Shown piece by piece: positions 26,051 to 33,874 of a DNA stretch of 64,000 nucleotides. Each line of letters opens with the position of its first letter. The stretch's first letter is position 1. A model generated the notes under the pieces. That model searched no databases, was not told where the DNA came from, and was given only the letters and a program-made list of their open reading frames with translations. The stretch is from assembly GCF_021117365.1 (NCBI RefSeq), contig NZ_CP088262.1:2127001-2191000 (forward strand), written 5' to 3'. The translations under genes and the position numbers were made by a program. Source of the stretch: Nocardioides sp. cx-173. GTDB taxonomy: Bacteria; Actinomycetota; Actinomycetes; Propionibacteriales; Nocardioidaceae.

Positions 26051-27174
26051 GAGACGACCTCGAGCAGCCCTTCGCGGACGAGGCGTCGGCAGAGCACGAG
26101 CCGACTCTGCGGGTCCAGGTCGAGCAGGTCGCCCGGCGTCAGCTCCCGGCGGGCGCGGAGCTCGTCGAGGGCCGGTCGCAGCCAGGCCGGCATGTCGATG
26201 GAGCGGTCGCCGAGCAGCACCTCCACCCGGTCGCCGCGCGGGAGCACGACGCAGGGGTGGCCGGGGCGGCGGCGCAGTCGGGTGTCGTCGGCGAGGTCGC
26301 CGACCGCGAGAACGTCGCGCAGGCCCCCGGGCAGGCGCGGGCTGCGGGTGGTGAGGAAGCGGCGTACCTCGGCCTCGACGGCCGCCGACGCGTCGAGTCC
26401 GCGGACCTCGGCGGCCAGGGCCTCCAGCCGTCGGTCGAGCTCGTCGGCCAGGGCGGCCGGGTCCTCCAGGTAGCCCGCGGGCAGGTGCTCGTCGGGCACG
26501 GCGGCGACGAGGGAGGCCAGGCTGCGCTGGACCAGGCCGCGCCAGGTCAGCTGGTTGATGCCGAGGGTCACGTGCAGGGAGACGGTCTCCTGGGCCCGGG
26601 CCGCGTGGGGAGTCCCCGTGGGCAGGTACATCGACGCGCCCGGCTCCAGCAGCGCGTCCTCGACCCCGTCGGGGCCGTGGACCTCCCACTGCTTGGACCC
26701 GGCGGTCTGGAGGACGAAGACGTCGTGGGAGTCGGAGTGCACCGCGAAGCCCTGGGCGCCCGGGGGCGTCAGGTAGGCGTTGGCCTGGCAGGGGTGCCCG
26801 AGCTCCAGCTCGAGCTCGGCGACCAGGCGCGTGATCGGCTCCCAGTAGCGGTGCAGGCCCTGCAGCACGACGGTCGCGCCGCCCTCGAACAGGGCGAGCA
26901 CCTTGCGTGGGTCGACGAGCCCGGTCAGCGGGCGCCCGGCGAGTGTCGCCCCGCGCGTGTACGACGACTCGGGCAGCACGGCGCCGTCCTGCGCCAGCCG
27001 GACCGACGGGGTCCGGATGGCCGAGGACGTGAGCAGGGCGTCCACGTCGTCGAGCGACAGCAGGGCGACCAGCCGCTCGGGATCGGCGCGGTGCAGGTGC
27101 GCGCGGGACGCCCAGACCTTCGTCACAAAGGTCTGGGCGTCACCGCTGAGCAGGTCGAGCGCGGAGGCGGGCAC
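26047..27174 (-). CDS. JmjC/cupin_4 2-oxoglutarate oxygenase (ribosomal-oxygenase-like)
   Basis: A 375-residue protein of the YcfD/ROX class, Fe(II)/2-oxoglutarate enzymes that hydroxylate protein side chains (Arg or His of ribosomal proteins in known cases). The iron triad is visible: His146 and Asp148 in [11 protein letters not shown], and His190 in [10 protein letters not shown]. The strand after the first motif ([14 protein letters not shown]) holds the Lys usual for 2-oxoglutarate binding. The C-terminal 150 residues form the helical plus winged-helix part of ROX proteins. It begins 2 bp after the small acidic peptide gene and overlaps the ferredoxin-like gene. The substrate is unknown; the neighbouring Asp-rich peptide is a candidate. 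Confidence 0.82.
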   Translation of the reverse strand: MPASALDLLSGDAQTFVTKVWASRAHLHRADPERLVALLSLDDVDALLTSSAIRTPSVRLAQDGAVLPESSYTRGATLAGRPLTGLVDPRKVLALFEGGATVVLQGLHRYWEPITRLVAELELELGHPCQANAYLTPPGAQGFAVHSDSHDVFVLQTAGSKQWEVHGPDGVEDALLEPGASMYLPTGTPHAARAQETVSLHVTLGINQLTWRGLVQRSLASLVAAVPDEHLPAGYLEDPAALADELDRRLEALAAEVRGLDASAAVEAEVRRFLTTRSPRLPGGLRDVLAVGDLADDTRLRRRPGHPCVVLPRGDRVEVLLGDRSIDMPAWLRPALDELRARRELTPGDLLDLDPQSRLVLCRRLVREGLLEVVS

Positions 27175-27176
27175 GG

Positions 27177-27362
27177 TCAGGATGCGTCGCCGTCCGTGCC
27201 GTCGGAGTCGGTGCTGTCGGTGCCGTCGGAGTCCGTGGTGTCGGTACCGTCCGCGTCGCCGCCGTCGGTGCCGTCGGCGTCGGTTCCGGGCGGGGTGGGG
27301 TCGCCCGCGGGGCTGGTGGTCATGTCGTCGTCGCCGAGCGGCTCTTCCGGGGTGGTCGTCAT
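27177..27362 (-). CDS. Small acidic DGTD-repeat peptide, unknown function
   Basis: A 61-residue peptide that I do not recognise. The N-terminal half starts MTTTPEEPLGDDDMTTSP, like a leader. The C-terminal half is low-complexity, with repeated DGTD and DSDGTD units made almost only of Asp, Gly, Thr and Ser and ending DGDAS. It has no Cys, Lys, Arg or aromatic residue. The ATG is preceded by a strong GGAGG. It lies first in a tight cluster with the JmjC oxygenase (2-bp gap) and the ferredoxin-like gene. The layout would fit a peptide modified by its neighbours, for example by Asp hydroxylation; the repeats also resemble Ca-binding DxDGxD loops. Both are inference. Confidence 0.65.
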   Translation of the reverse strand: MTTTPEEPLGDDDMTTSPAGDPTPPGTDADGTDGGDADGTDTTDSDGTDSTDSDGTDGDAS

Positions 27363-27386
27363 GCGTCCTCCTGTGTCCGAAGTGGC

Positions 27387-27409
27387 GGGCCGCCCCGACG
27401 GGGCGGCCC
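27387..27409 (-). promoter_or_regulatory. Strong hairpin in the leader of the acidic-peptide gene
   Basis: GGGCCGCCCC and GGGGCGGCCC pair perfectly around the loop GAC, 25 bp before the peptide ATG in the 210-bp region shared with pcaL. It could be a leader structure or an attenuator; there is no U-tract. The rest of that region shows only short GC palindromes and no clear promoter. Confidence 0.3.
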
Positions 27410-27572
27410 GGGTGCAGTCTGCTGCGGCCTCCCCCCGCCCGACAAGGCCGGTGGGCGTCACGGCGCGGCCCGGTACCCGGGGCCCGCCACCCTCAGTCAG
27501 CCCCGGCGGCGAGCCCCCGGGGTGCCCCGGGCAGGCTGGTCGGCGACGTCCTCACCCCAGCCAGGAGGCCCC

Positions 27573-28691
27573 ATGACCCCCGCCGTCACCGCCGTTCGGA
27601 TGAGCGGCGCCGCGCACCGCGCCGAGCTGCCGCTGCTCGTGCTCGGCCCCTCCCTGGGCACCACCGCCGCCACGCTGTGGGGCGAGGCGGCCACCCACCT
27701 CACCGACGCCTTCGACGTCCTGGCCTGGGACCTGCCCGGCCACGGCCACAACCGGGCGGTGCCCGAGGAGCCCTTCGACCTGGCCGCGCTCGCGGCCGGG
27801 GTGCTGTCGGTCGTCGACGAGGTCCTGCTCCAGCGCGACGAGGTGGGCGCGAGCTTCTCGTACGCCGGCGACTCGGTCGGCGGTGCCGTGGGGCTGCAGC
27901 TCCTGCTCGACGCTCCGGGGCGGGTGCGCGACGCGGTCCTGCTCTGCACGGGCGCCCGGCTGGGGGAGCCCGCGATGTGGCGCGGCCGGGCCGCTCAGGT
28001 CTCGCTGTCCGGGACCCAGGTGCTGGTCGCCGGGTCGACGGAGCGCTGGTTCGCGCCCGGCTTCGCCGACCGCCGCCCCGAGGTGGCCTCGGCCCTGCTG
28101 CGGGCGCTGACGGAGACCCAGGACGCGGGCTACGCCGCGGTGTGCGGCGCACTGGCGACCTACGACGTGCGCGACCGGCTGGGCGAGATCGCCGTGCCGG
28201 TCCTCGCCGTCGCCGGGTCGGCCGACCCGGCGACCCCGCCGGCCCTGCTGCGCGAGGTCGCGGAGGGCGTGCGCGACGGCCGGCTCGTGGTGCTCGACGA
28301 CGTCGCCCACCAGGCGCCCGCCGAAGCACCGGAGCGGGTCGCCCGGCTGGTACGCGAGCACGCACTGGGCGAGGCGCCGGCATCGCCCGCCTTCACGCGC
28401 GACTTCCAGGAGCTCCTGGGCGAGTCCGGCTGGGAGGCCGTCCGGGCACGCCCGGGCCTGGACCGGCGCAGCCGCTCGCTGATCGCGCTCACCGCCCTCG
28501 TGGCGCGCGGGCATCACGAGCAGCTCGCAGCGCACGTGCGCGACGCCCTGCGTGAGGGGCTCACCGTCGGAGAGTTGGAGGAGCTCCTGCTCCAGACCGC
28601 GGTCTACTGCGGGGTCCCCGATGCCGACGCGGCGTTCCGGGTCGTGCAGCGGGTCGTGGTGGAGGGCCACGGGCCGTCGGGGCCGGTCTAG
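27573..28691 (+). CDS. pcaL: 3-oxoadipate enol-lactonase / 4-carboxymuconolactone decarboxylase fusion
   Basis: Two consecutive enzymes of the beta-ketoadipate pathway in one chain. Residues 1-255 are an alpha/beta hydrolase: LGPSLGTTAATLWG (oxyanion loop), DLPGHGHNR, the nucleophile elbow YAGDSVGGAVG with its Ser, and the final VAHQAP His. Residues 270-372 are a carboxymuconolactone-decarboxylase domain: SRSLIALTALVARGHHEQLAAHVRDAL and ELLLQTAVYCGVPDA. PcaL fusions are typical of actinobacteria. AGGAGG lies five bases before ATG 27573. The decarboxylase acts first and the hydrolase then opens the enol-lactone to 3-oxoadipate, feeding the pcaIJF genes downstream. Confidence 0.9.
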   Translation: MTPAVTAVRMSGAAHRAELPLLVLGPSLGTTAATLWGEAATHLTDAFDVLAWDLPGHGHNRAVPEEPFDLAALAAGVLSVVDEVLLQRDEVGASFSYAGDSVGGAVGLQLLLDAPGRVRDAVLLCTGARLGEPAMWRGRAAQVSLSGTQVLVAGSTERWFAPGFADRRPEVASALLRALTETQDAGYAAVCGALATYDVRDRLGEIAVPVLAVAGSADPATPPALLREVAEGVRDGRLVVLDDVAHQAPAEAPERVARLVREHALGEAPASPAFTRDFQELLGESGWEAVRARPGLDRRSRSLIALTALVARGHHEQLAAHVRDALREGLTVGELEELLLQTAVYCGVPDADAAFRVVQRVVVEGHGPSGPV

Positions 28692-28701
28692 GCTCGCGCC
28701 C

Positions 28702-29478
28702 ATGACCGAGCAGCGACCCGCGGGGGAGATGTTCGTGCGGTCACTGGCGCGGGGGCTCGAGGTCATCACTGCGTTCGACGCCGAGCACACCACGATGACG
28801 CTCAGCGAGGTCGCCGTCCGGACCGGGCTCAGCCGGGCAGCCGCACGGCGCTTCCTGCACACGCTGCGCGAGCTCGGGTACGTGCGGCTCGACGGCGCGC
28901 ACTTCGCGCTGACCCCGCAGGTGCTGCGGCTCGGCACGGCCTACCTCTCGGGGCTCGGCCTGCCGCAGCTCGTGCAGCCCCACCTGGAGCGACTGACCGG
29001 CGAGGTCGGGGAGTCGACGTCGGCGGCCGTGCTCGACGGCCCGGACATCGTCTACGTCGCCCGGGTCGCGACCCGGCGCATCATGACGGTCGGGATCACG
29101 GTCGGCACCCGCTTCCCGGCGTACGCCACCTCGATGGGCCGGGTCCTGCTCGCCGACCTGACCGAGGCCGACCTCGACGGCTACCTCGCCGCCACGCCGC
29201 TGGTGCCGTTGACCGAGCGGACCCTGGTCCGGCCCGACGCCCTGCGCGCCGAGCTGCGGCAGGTCCGGGAGCAGGGCTGGGCGGCGGTCGACCAGGAGCT
29301 CGAGGTCGGGTTGTGCTCCGTGGCCGCGCCGGTGCGCGACGCGTCGGGTCGCGTGGTCGCGGCGCTCAACATCTCCACCTCGGCGCTGCGCACCGGGTCC
29401 CTGCCCGAGGCCTACGTGGCCCGGGTGGTCGACGTCGCCCGCGCGGTCTCCGACGACCTCGCCCACGCCGGCCGCTGA
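28702..29478 (+). CDS. IclR-family regulator, PcaR/PcaU type
   Basis: A 258-residue IclR protein. The N-terminal winged helix (FVRSLARGLEVITAFDAEH, then TLSEVAVRTGLSRAAARRFLHTL) is the form seen in the PcaR/PcaU/PobR subgroup that regulates protocatechuate degradation. The effector domain follows: DGPDIVYVARV, GTRFPAYATSMGRVLLA, and late GLCSVAAPVRDASG. It sits 10 bp after pcaL and before pcaFIJ, with a perfect palindrome between it and pcaF. 3-Oxoadipate or protocatechuate would be the expected effector; this is family knowledge, not read from sequence. Confidence 0.88.
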   Translation: MTEQRPAGEMFVRSLARGLEVITAFDAEHTTMTLSEVAVRTGLSRAAARRFLHTLRELGYVRLDGAHFALTPQVLRLGTAYLSGLGLPQLVQPHLERLTGEVGESTSAAVLDGPDIVYVARVATRRIMTVGITVGTRFPAYATSMGRVLLADLTEADLDGYLAATPLVPLTERTLVRPDALRAELRQVREQGWAAVDQELEVGLCSVAAPVRDASGRVVAALNISTSALRTGSLPEAYVARVVDVARAVSDDLAHAGR

Positions 29479-29515
29479 CGGAGGTTCCGCTAGGATGTTC
29501 GTGACGCGGACGGAC

Positions 29516-29530
29516 GTTCGCACAACGAAC
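29516..29530. promoter_or_regulatory. Palindromic operator candidate before pcaF (IclR site)
   Basis: GTTCG-CACAA-CGAAC is a perfect inverted repeat 15 bp before the pcaF start. A further GTTCG half site stands at 29497, right after TAGGAT (29491-29496), a plausible -10 element. Position and form suit binding of the adjacent IclR regulator. Confidence 0.5.
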
Positions 29531-29544
29531 ACTCCGGGGGACTC

Positions 29545-30726
29545 GTGTCCAGCTCGTTCCTGTACGCCGCCGCGCGTACGCCGTTCGGCCGCTTCGGCGG
29601 CGCGCTCGCCGCCGTGCGGCCCGACGACCTGGCCGCGGTGGCCCTCCGCGGGGTGCTGGCGAGGACGCCGGGCCTCGACCCGGCCGCGATCGCGGACGTG
29701 GTCTGGGGCAACGCCAACGGCGCGGGGGAGGACAACCGCAACGTCGGCAGGATGGCGGTGCTGCTCGCCGGGCTGCCGGTCTCGGTGCCGGCCACGACCG
29801 TCAACCGGCTGTGCGGATCCTCGCTCGACGCCGCGATCATCGCCTCGCGCCAGGTCGAGTCCGGGGACGCGGAGGTGGTCCTCGCCGGAGGCGTCGAGTC
29901 GATGACCCGCGCGCCCTGGGTGCTGCCCAAGCCGTCGCGCGCCTACCCGGCCGGCCACGTCACCGCGGTGTCGACCACCCTGGGCTGGCGCCTGGTCAAC
30001 GAGCGGATGCCGGCCGAGTGGACCGTCTCGCTGGGCGAGGCCAACGAGCAGCTGGCGGAGCGGTTCGCGATCGGTCGCGACCGGCAGGACGAGTTCGCGG
30101 CCCGATCCCACCGCCTCGCCGACGAGGCCTGGACGGCCGGGTTCTACGACGACCTGACGGTCGCCGTGCCCGGGGTGGGGTTGGCCCGCGACGAGAGCAT
30201 CCGGGCCGGCACCACGCCGCAGCGGCTCGCCGGCCTCACGCCGTCGTTCCGCCCGGACGGCACGATCACCGCCGGCAACGCCTCGCCTCTCAACGACGGC
30301 GCCTCGGCGCTCGTGATCGGCTCCGAGGCGGCCGCCGACACGATCGGCGTCGCGCCGCTCGCCCGGATCGCCGGACGGGGCGTCCACGCGCTGGAGCCGC
30401 AGGGCTTCGGCTTCGCCCCCGTCGAGGCCGCGCACCAGGCGCTGGCGCGCGCGGGCATCTCCTGGGACGACGTGGCCGCGGTCGAGCTCAACGAGGCGTT
30501 CGCCGTGCAGTCGCTCGCCTGTGTGGACGCGTGGGGGATCGACCCGGAGATCGTCAACGCCAAGGGTGGTGCGATCGCGATCGGCCACCCGCTCGGCGCC
30601 TCCGGAGCCCGGATCCTCGGCACGCTGGCGCACCGGCTGCGCGAGTCGGGCGACCGCTGGGGCGTGGCCGCCATCTGCATCGGTGTCGGCCAGGCGCTCG
30701 CGGTGGTGCTGGAGAGCCAGGCATGA
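29545..30726 (+). CDS. pcaF: 3-oxoadipyl-CoA thiolase
   Basis: PcaF cleaves 3-oxoadipyl-CoA to succinyl-CoA and acetyl-CoA, the last pathway step. It is a 393-residue thiolase with nucleophile Cys90 in NRLCGSSLDA, the NEAFA motif, His348 in GHPLGASGAR and second Cys378. The stretch around that Cys reads CIGVGQ, where the family usually has CIGGGQ; the Gly-to-Val change is next to the active site but may be tolerated. It starts at GTG behind GGGGGA. It overlaps pcaI by 4 bp. Confidence 0.93.
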   Translation: MSSSFLYAAARTPFGRFGGALAAVRPDDLAAVALRGVLARTPGLDPAAIADVVWGNANGAGEDNRNVGRMAVLLAGLPVSVPATTVNRLCGSSLDAAIIASRQVESGDAEVVLAGGVESMTRAPWVLPKPSRAYPAGHVTAVSTTLGWRLVNERMPAEWTVSLGEANEQLAERFAIGRDRQDEFAARSHRLADEAWTAGFYDDLTVAVPGVGLARDESIRAGTTPQRLAGLTPSFRPDGTITAGNASPLNDGASALVIGSEAAADTIGVAPLARIAGRGVHALEPQGFGFAPVEAAHQALARAGISWDDVAAVELNEAFAVQSLACVDAWGIDPEIVNAKGGAIAIGHPLGASGARILGTLAHRLRESGDRWGVAAICIGVGQALAVVLESQA

Positions 30727-31388
30727 CGCTGGTCTTCGAGGGTCGGGCGGGCGCCGACGAGGCGGTCGCGGACGTGGCGGACGGCGCGACGGTCCTGGTC
30801 GGCGGGTTCGGGATGGCCGGCATGCCCGTCGACCTCGTGGACGCGCTGATCCGCCAGGGCGCCACCGATCTGACCGTCGTCTCCAACAACGCGGGCAACG
30901 GCGACACCGGGCTGGCCGCGCTGCTCGCCCGGGGTCGGGTGCGCAAGGTGGTCTGCTCGTTCCCCCGGCAGCACGACTCCTGGGTCTTCGACGGCCTCTA
31001 CCGCTCCGGTCGCATCGAGCTCGAGCTCGTGCCCCAGGGCAACCTCGCCGAGCGCCTGCGCGCGGCGGGGGCGGGGATCGGCGCGTTCTTCTGCCCCACC
31101 GGGGCCGGTACGCCGCTCGCGGAGGGCAAGGAGACGCGCGAGATCGACGGGCGCACCCACGTGCTGGAGTACCCGATCAAGGGCGACGTCGCGCTCATCG
31201 GCGCCCACCGCGCCGACCGCGCCGGCAACCTGGTCTACCGCAAGACGGCCCGCAACTTCGGGCCGGTCATGGCGACCGCCGCCACCACGGTGGTGGCGCA
31301 GGTCGGCGCCGTGGTCCCGACGGGCGCCCTCGACCCGGAGGCCGTCGTCACCCCCGGCATCTACGTGGACCGGGTGGTCGTGCGATGA
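30723..31388 (+). CDS. pcaI: 3-oxoadipate CoA-transferase subunit A
   Basis: The alpha subunit of the transferase that activates 3-oxoadipate with CoA from succinyl-CoA. Family I CoA-transferase marks are VLVGGFGMAGMP near residue 25 (Gly-rich CoA loop), NNAGNG, and PTGAGTPLAEGKETR with the usual spacing. Its 221 residues are normal. ATGA overlaps at both ends tie it to pcaF and pcaJ. The wider SCOT family also contains acetoacetate enzymes; the pca context decides. Confidence 0.9.
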   Translation: MTLVFEGRAGADEAVADVADGATVLVGGFGMAGMPVDLVDALIRQGATDLTVVSNNAGNGDTGLAALLARGRVRKVVCSFPRQHDSWVFDGLYRSGRIELELVPQGNLAERLRAAGAGIGAFFCPTGAGTPLAEGKETREIDGRTHVLEYPIKGDVALIGAHRADRAGNLVYRKTARNFGPVMATAATTVVAQVGAVVPTGALDPEAVVTPGIYVDRVVVR

Positions 31389-32014
31389 GCCTCACCAAGC
31401 GCGAGATGGCGCAGGTCGTGGCCCGTGACATCGCGCCGGGCTCGTTCGTCAACCTCGGCATCGGCCAGCCCACCATGGTCGCCGACCACCTCGCCCCCGG
31501 CTGCGGCGTGGTGCTGCACACCGAGAACGGCATGCTCGGCATGGGTCCCGCGGCGACCGGCGAGGACGTGGACCCCGACCTCACCAACGCCGGCAAGCTC
31601 CCGGTGACCGAGCTGCCCGGCGCCGCGTACTTCCACCAGGCCGACTCGTTCGCGATGATGCGCGGCGGTCACCTCGACGTCTGCGTGCTCGGAGCGTTCC
31701 AGGTGTCGGCGGCCGGCGACCTCGCCAACTGGCACACCGGCGCGCCGGACGCCATCCCGGCCGTGGGCGGGGCCATGGATCTCGCCATCGGCGCCAAGCA
31801 GGTGCTGGTGATGATGACGCTCTTCGCCAAGGACGGCACCCCCAAGCTCGTGCCCGAGTGCACCTACCCGCTCACCGGCCGGGGCTGCGTCGACCGCGTC
31901 TACACCGACCTGGCGGTCTTCGACCTCACCCCGGACGGCGTCCGGGTGCGCGAGACGTTCGGCATCGGGCGCGAGGAGCTGGCCGCGCGTCTCGACGTCC
32001 GGGTCGCGGAGTAG
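31385..32014 (+). CDS. pcaJ: 3-oxoadipate CoA-transferase subunit B
   Basis: The beta subunit, which carries the catalytic glutamate: Glu47 in LHTENGMLGMG forms the glutamyl-CoA intermediate. VNLGIGQPTMVADHL near the start and GGAMDLAIGAKQV later are standard for the subunit. Its 209 residues match the family. It ends the pca gene set in this window; protocatechuate dioxygenase (pcaGH) and cycloisomerase (pcaB) are not here, so the upper part of the pathway must be elsewhere. Confidence 0.92.
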   Translation: MSLTKREMAQVVARDIAPGSFVNLGIGQPTMVADHLAPGCGVVLHTENGMLGMGPAATGEDVDPDLTNAGKLPVTELPGAAYFHQADSFAMMRGGHLDVCVLGAFQVSAAGDLANWHTGAPDAIPAVGGAMDLAIGAKQVLVMMTLFAKDGTPKLVPECTYPLTGRGCVDRVYTDLAVFDLTPDGVRVRETFGIGREELAARLDVRVAE

Positions 32015-32023
32015 GTTCCTCGC

Positions 32024-32266
32024 ATGAGTGAGCCCTCCGCGGACGAGTCCGCCGACGAGACCCGCATCGACCGGCGCGCCACGCTGCTCCCGGAGGAGCA
32101 GGACGCCGGCAGCGACGACCCGCACGCGCAGGCCGAGGCGATCCTGGCCGAGTCCGACGAGCGCACCAACGCGCCCGAGGAGACCCGCCACGAGTCGACC
32201 CAGACGCCCGACGACCCGCAGGCCACGCCCGGCCACCAGGCCGAGGCCGCCGCCGAGACGGATTAG
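32024..32266 (+). CDS. Small acidic hydrophilic protein, unknown
   Basis: Eighty residues, over a quarter Asp/Glu, no cysteine and few hydrophobics, so probably disordered. It contains TRIDRRATLLPEEQDAGSDDP and an Ala/Glu-rich tail. I recognise no family. It starts 9 bp after pcaJ and its stop overlaps by 4 bp the end of the convergent acetyltransferase-like gene. Coding is supported by GC-rich third positions and an ATG behind a weak AGG. Confidence 0.55.
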   Translation: MSEPSADESADETRIDRRATLLPEEQDAGSDDPHAQAEAILAESDERTNAPEETRHESTQTPDDPQATPGHQAEAAAETD

Positions 32267-32973
32267 CCGCCCGGCGGCGACACGAAGAAGTAGGTCGTCA
32301 GCGCGTAGCCGGCGGCGTTCAGCAGCTCGGCGAGCGGCTGGTCGGTCGGCCTCTGGGTCACCACCGAGACGGTCGCGCCTCGGCGCGCGGCGGACTGCTC
32401 GGCGTTGCGCAGTGCGTCGGCGTCGGCCACGGCGGTGATCAGCAGCACCGGGCCACCCGGGTCGTAGACCGGGGGAGCGGGCACCAGCTGGGCCTCGGCG
32501 CCCGCGATGGACAGGCGCGGGTCCTCCGAGACCACGTTGAGCCCGGTGCCGGGCTCCAGGTCGCGGTGCCACCACAGCTCGGCCGGCTCCAGGCCCAGGT
32601 CGAGCGCGGCGTCGAGGCGCTCGCTCTCCATGGCCGGCACGACGAAGCGCACGGGCGCCAGGGCACTCGCCTCGCGCAGCAGGGCCACCCCCTCCGTCGC
32701 CCAGCACGCGACCGGGTCGACCACCATGTCGTCGACCACCAGATGAGGTCCCGGGTGCAGCGCCACGAGGAAACCGTGCTCGCTGCGCAGGGTCAGCGTG
32801 GCGGCATCGTCGATCAGGTGGGAGAGGAAGGCGCGATGGCGATCGACGGCGTCGGCGGCGGGCCGCCAGAACCGAGGGGCGTGCGGAGCCAGACGTGCCC
32901 GGCGGGCACGCGTGAGCTCGACCGCCCAGTCGAGGTCGTCGTGGGTGAGGGGTCGTACGTCGTCGATGCTCAC
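32263..32973 (-). CDS. GNAT-like protein, unknown substrate
   Basis: The 236-residue chain opens like an N-acetyltransferase (VRPLTHDDLDWAVELTRARRARLAP) and continues with strands LVALHPGPHLVVDDMVVDP and a late EPAELWWHRDL. The canonical acetyl-CoA loop (Q/RxxGxG/A) is not evident, so catalysis is doubtful. The C-terminal 80 residues look like a second, partial copy of the same fold. The ATG overlaps the stop of the upstream KSI-like gene. Confidence 0.5.
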   Translation of the reverse strand: MSIDDVRPLTHDDLDWAVELTRARRARLAPHAPRFWRPAADAVDRHRAFLSHLIDDAATLTLRSEHGFLVALHPGPHLVVDDMVVDPVACWATEGVALLREASALAPVRFVVPAMESERLDAALDLGLEPAELWWHRDLEPGTGLNVVSEDPRLSIAGAEAQLVPAPPVYDPGGPVLLITAVADADALRNAEQSAARRGATVSVVTQRPTDQPLAELLNAAGYALTTYFFVSPPGG

Positions 32974-33347
32974 CCTTCGACGACGACGTCCTCGTCGGAC
33001 CAGAAGGCGCGCATGCTGAGGATCTTGCCAGCGTCGTCGAAGGTCATGACCTCCAGGGGTGCCAGGTGGTGGCGCTGCTGGCCGAGCCGGGTGACGATCT
33101 CGAAGTGGAAGGCCGCCTGTCCGGCGCAGGCGCGCAGCGTCAGCAGCTCGGTGGTGAGCTCGAGTCCCTCGAGGCTGGCGTAGAGGGCGCCGATCTCCTC
33201 GTGCCCGCGCCGCACCGGCGACCCGACCGGGTCCTCCACCGTCGCGTCCTCGGCGTACAGGGCCAGGATCTCCGACGGCGTGCCCGTCGCCACCAGGTCG
33301 ACGTAGCGCCGCACCGTCGAGCGGATGTCTTCGTTGGAGGCGACCAT
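32970..33347 (-). CDS. SnoaL/NTF2-like protein resembling ketosteroid isomerase
   Basis: A 125-residue cone-shaped NTF2-fold protein. LALYAEDATVEDPVGSPVRRG resembles the delta-5-3-ketosteroid isomerase segment that carries the catalytic Asp (here in the VEDPVG stretch). The C-terminus (LEVMTFDDAGKILSMRAFWSDEDV) is also close to that family. Steroid isomerase activity is possible but many relatives act on other lipids or none. ATG 33347 gives the normal length; the upstream extension is shadow. It is coupled by ATGA to the GNAT-like gene. Confidence 0.65.
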   Translation of the reverse strand: MVASNEDIRSTVRRYVDLVATGTPSEILALYAEDATVEDPVGSPVRRGHEEIGALYASLEGLELTTELLTLRACAGQAAFHFEIVTRLGQQRHHLAPLEVMTFDDAGKILSMRAFWSDEDVVVEG

Positions 33348-33397
33348 GCGGGCATGTCTACAACAGGCTCCCGTCCGGCGCCACCTACGCTTCGACG

Positions 33398-33868
33398 ATG
33401 CAGGACCCCGGCGTCTTCCGCGCTCCGCTGCGCTCACGACGCGACGACGTCGACCACGCCCTCGCCGTGGACCACGCCCTGTCGCTCGGGATCTGCGGTG
33501 TCGGCGGCGTTCTCGACCAGCGGCCGGCCACCCTCGCGGACGCACTCATCGCCGTCGACGCGGCGTACGGCGAGCGGGTGGCGCGCCGGCTGGAGCGCTT
33601 CGCGGCCGTCCCGGACGGCGCGCAGGTCTGGACCCGTCGGCCCGCCGGCCCCTTCCACCGGGGCTGGCTCGCCGGTGCGTGGAGCTACGACGCCAGCCCG
33701 GCCGCGGCGACACTGGACCTGCCCCACGTCCGGCCCTGCGACTGGGACCCCGAGCCGTGGGAGGAGCACCGGGTGCCGGCGGCCGTGGCCCACACCTTCC
33801 GCCGCGGCGGGCGCAACTTCCAGCGCATCCGCGCGGCGAGCTTCCAGCCGCCGGGTCGCAGCGGCTAG
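33398..33868 (+). CDS. Conserved-looking protein of unknown function
   Basis: No family recognised. The 156 residues are soluble with aromatic patches (GPFHRGWLAGAWSYDAS) and a basic end (AHTFRRGGRNFQRIRA). VFRAPLRSRRDD at the start and CDWDPEPWEEHRVP near residue 115 are the most distinctive stretches. It diverges from the KSI-like gene (50-bp gap) and converges on the DUF1501 gene, ending 6 bp from it. Confidence 0.6.
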   Translation: MQDPGVFRAPLRSRRDDVDHALAVDHALSLGICGVGGVLDQRPATLADALIAVDAAYGERVARRLERFAAVPDGAQVWTRRPAGPFHRGWLAGAWSYDASPAAATLDLPHVRPCDWDPEPWEEHRVPAAVAHTFRRGGRNFQRIRAASFQPPGRSG

Positions 33869-33874
33869 CTCCGG

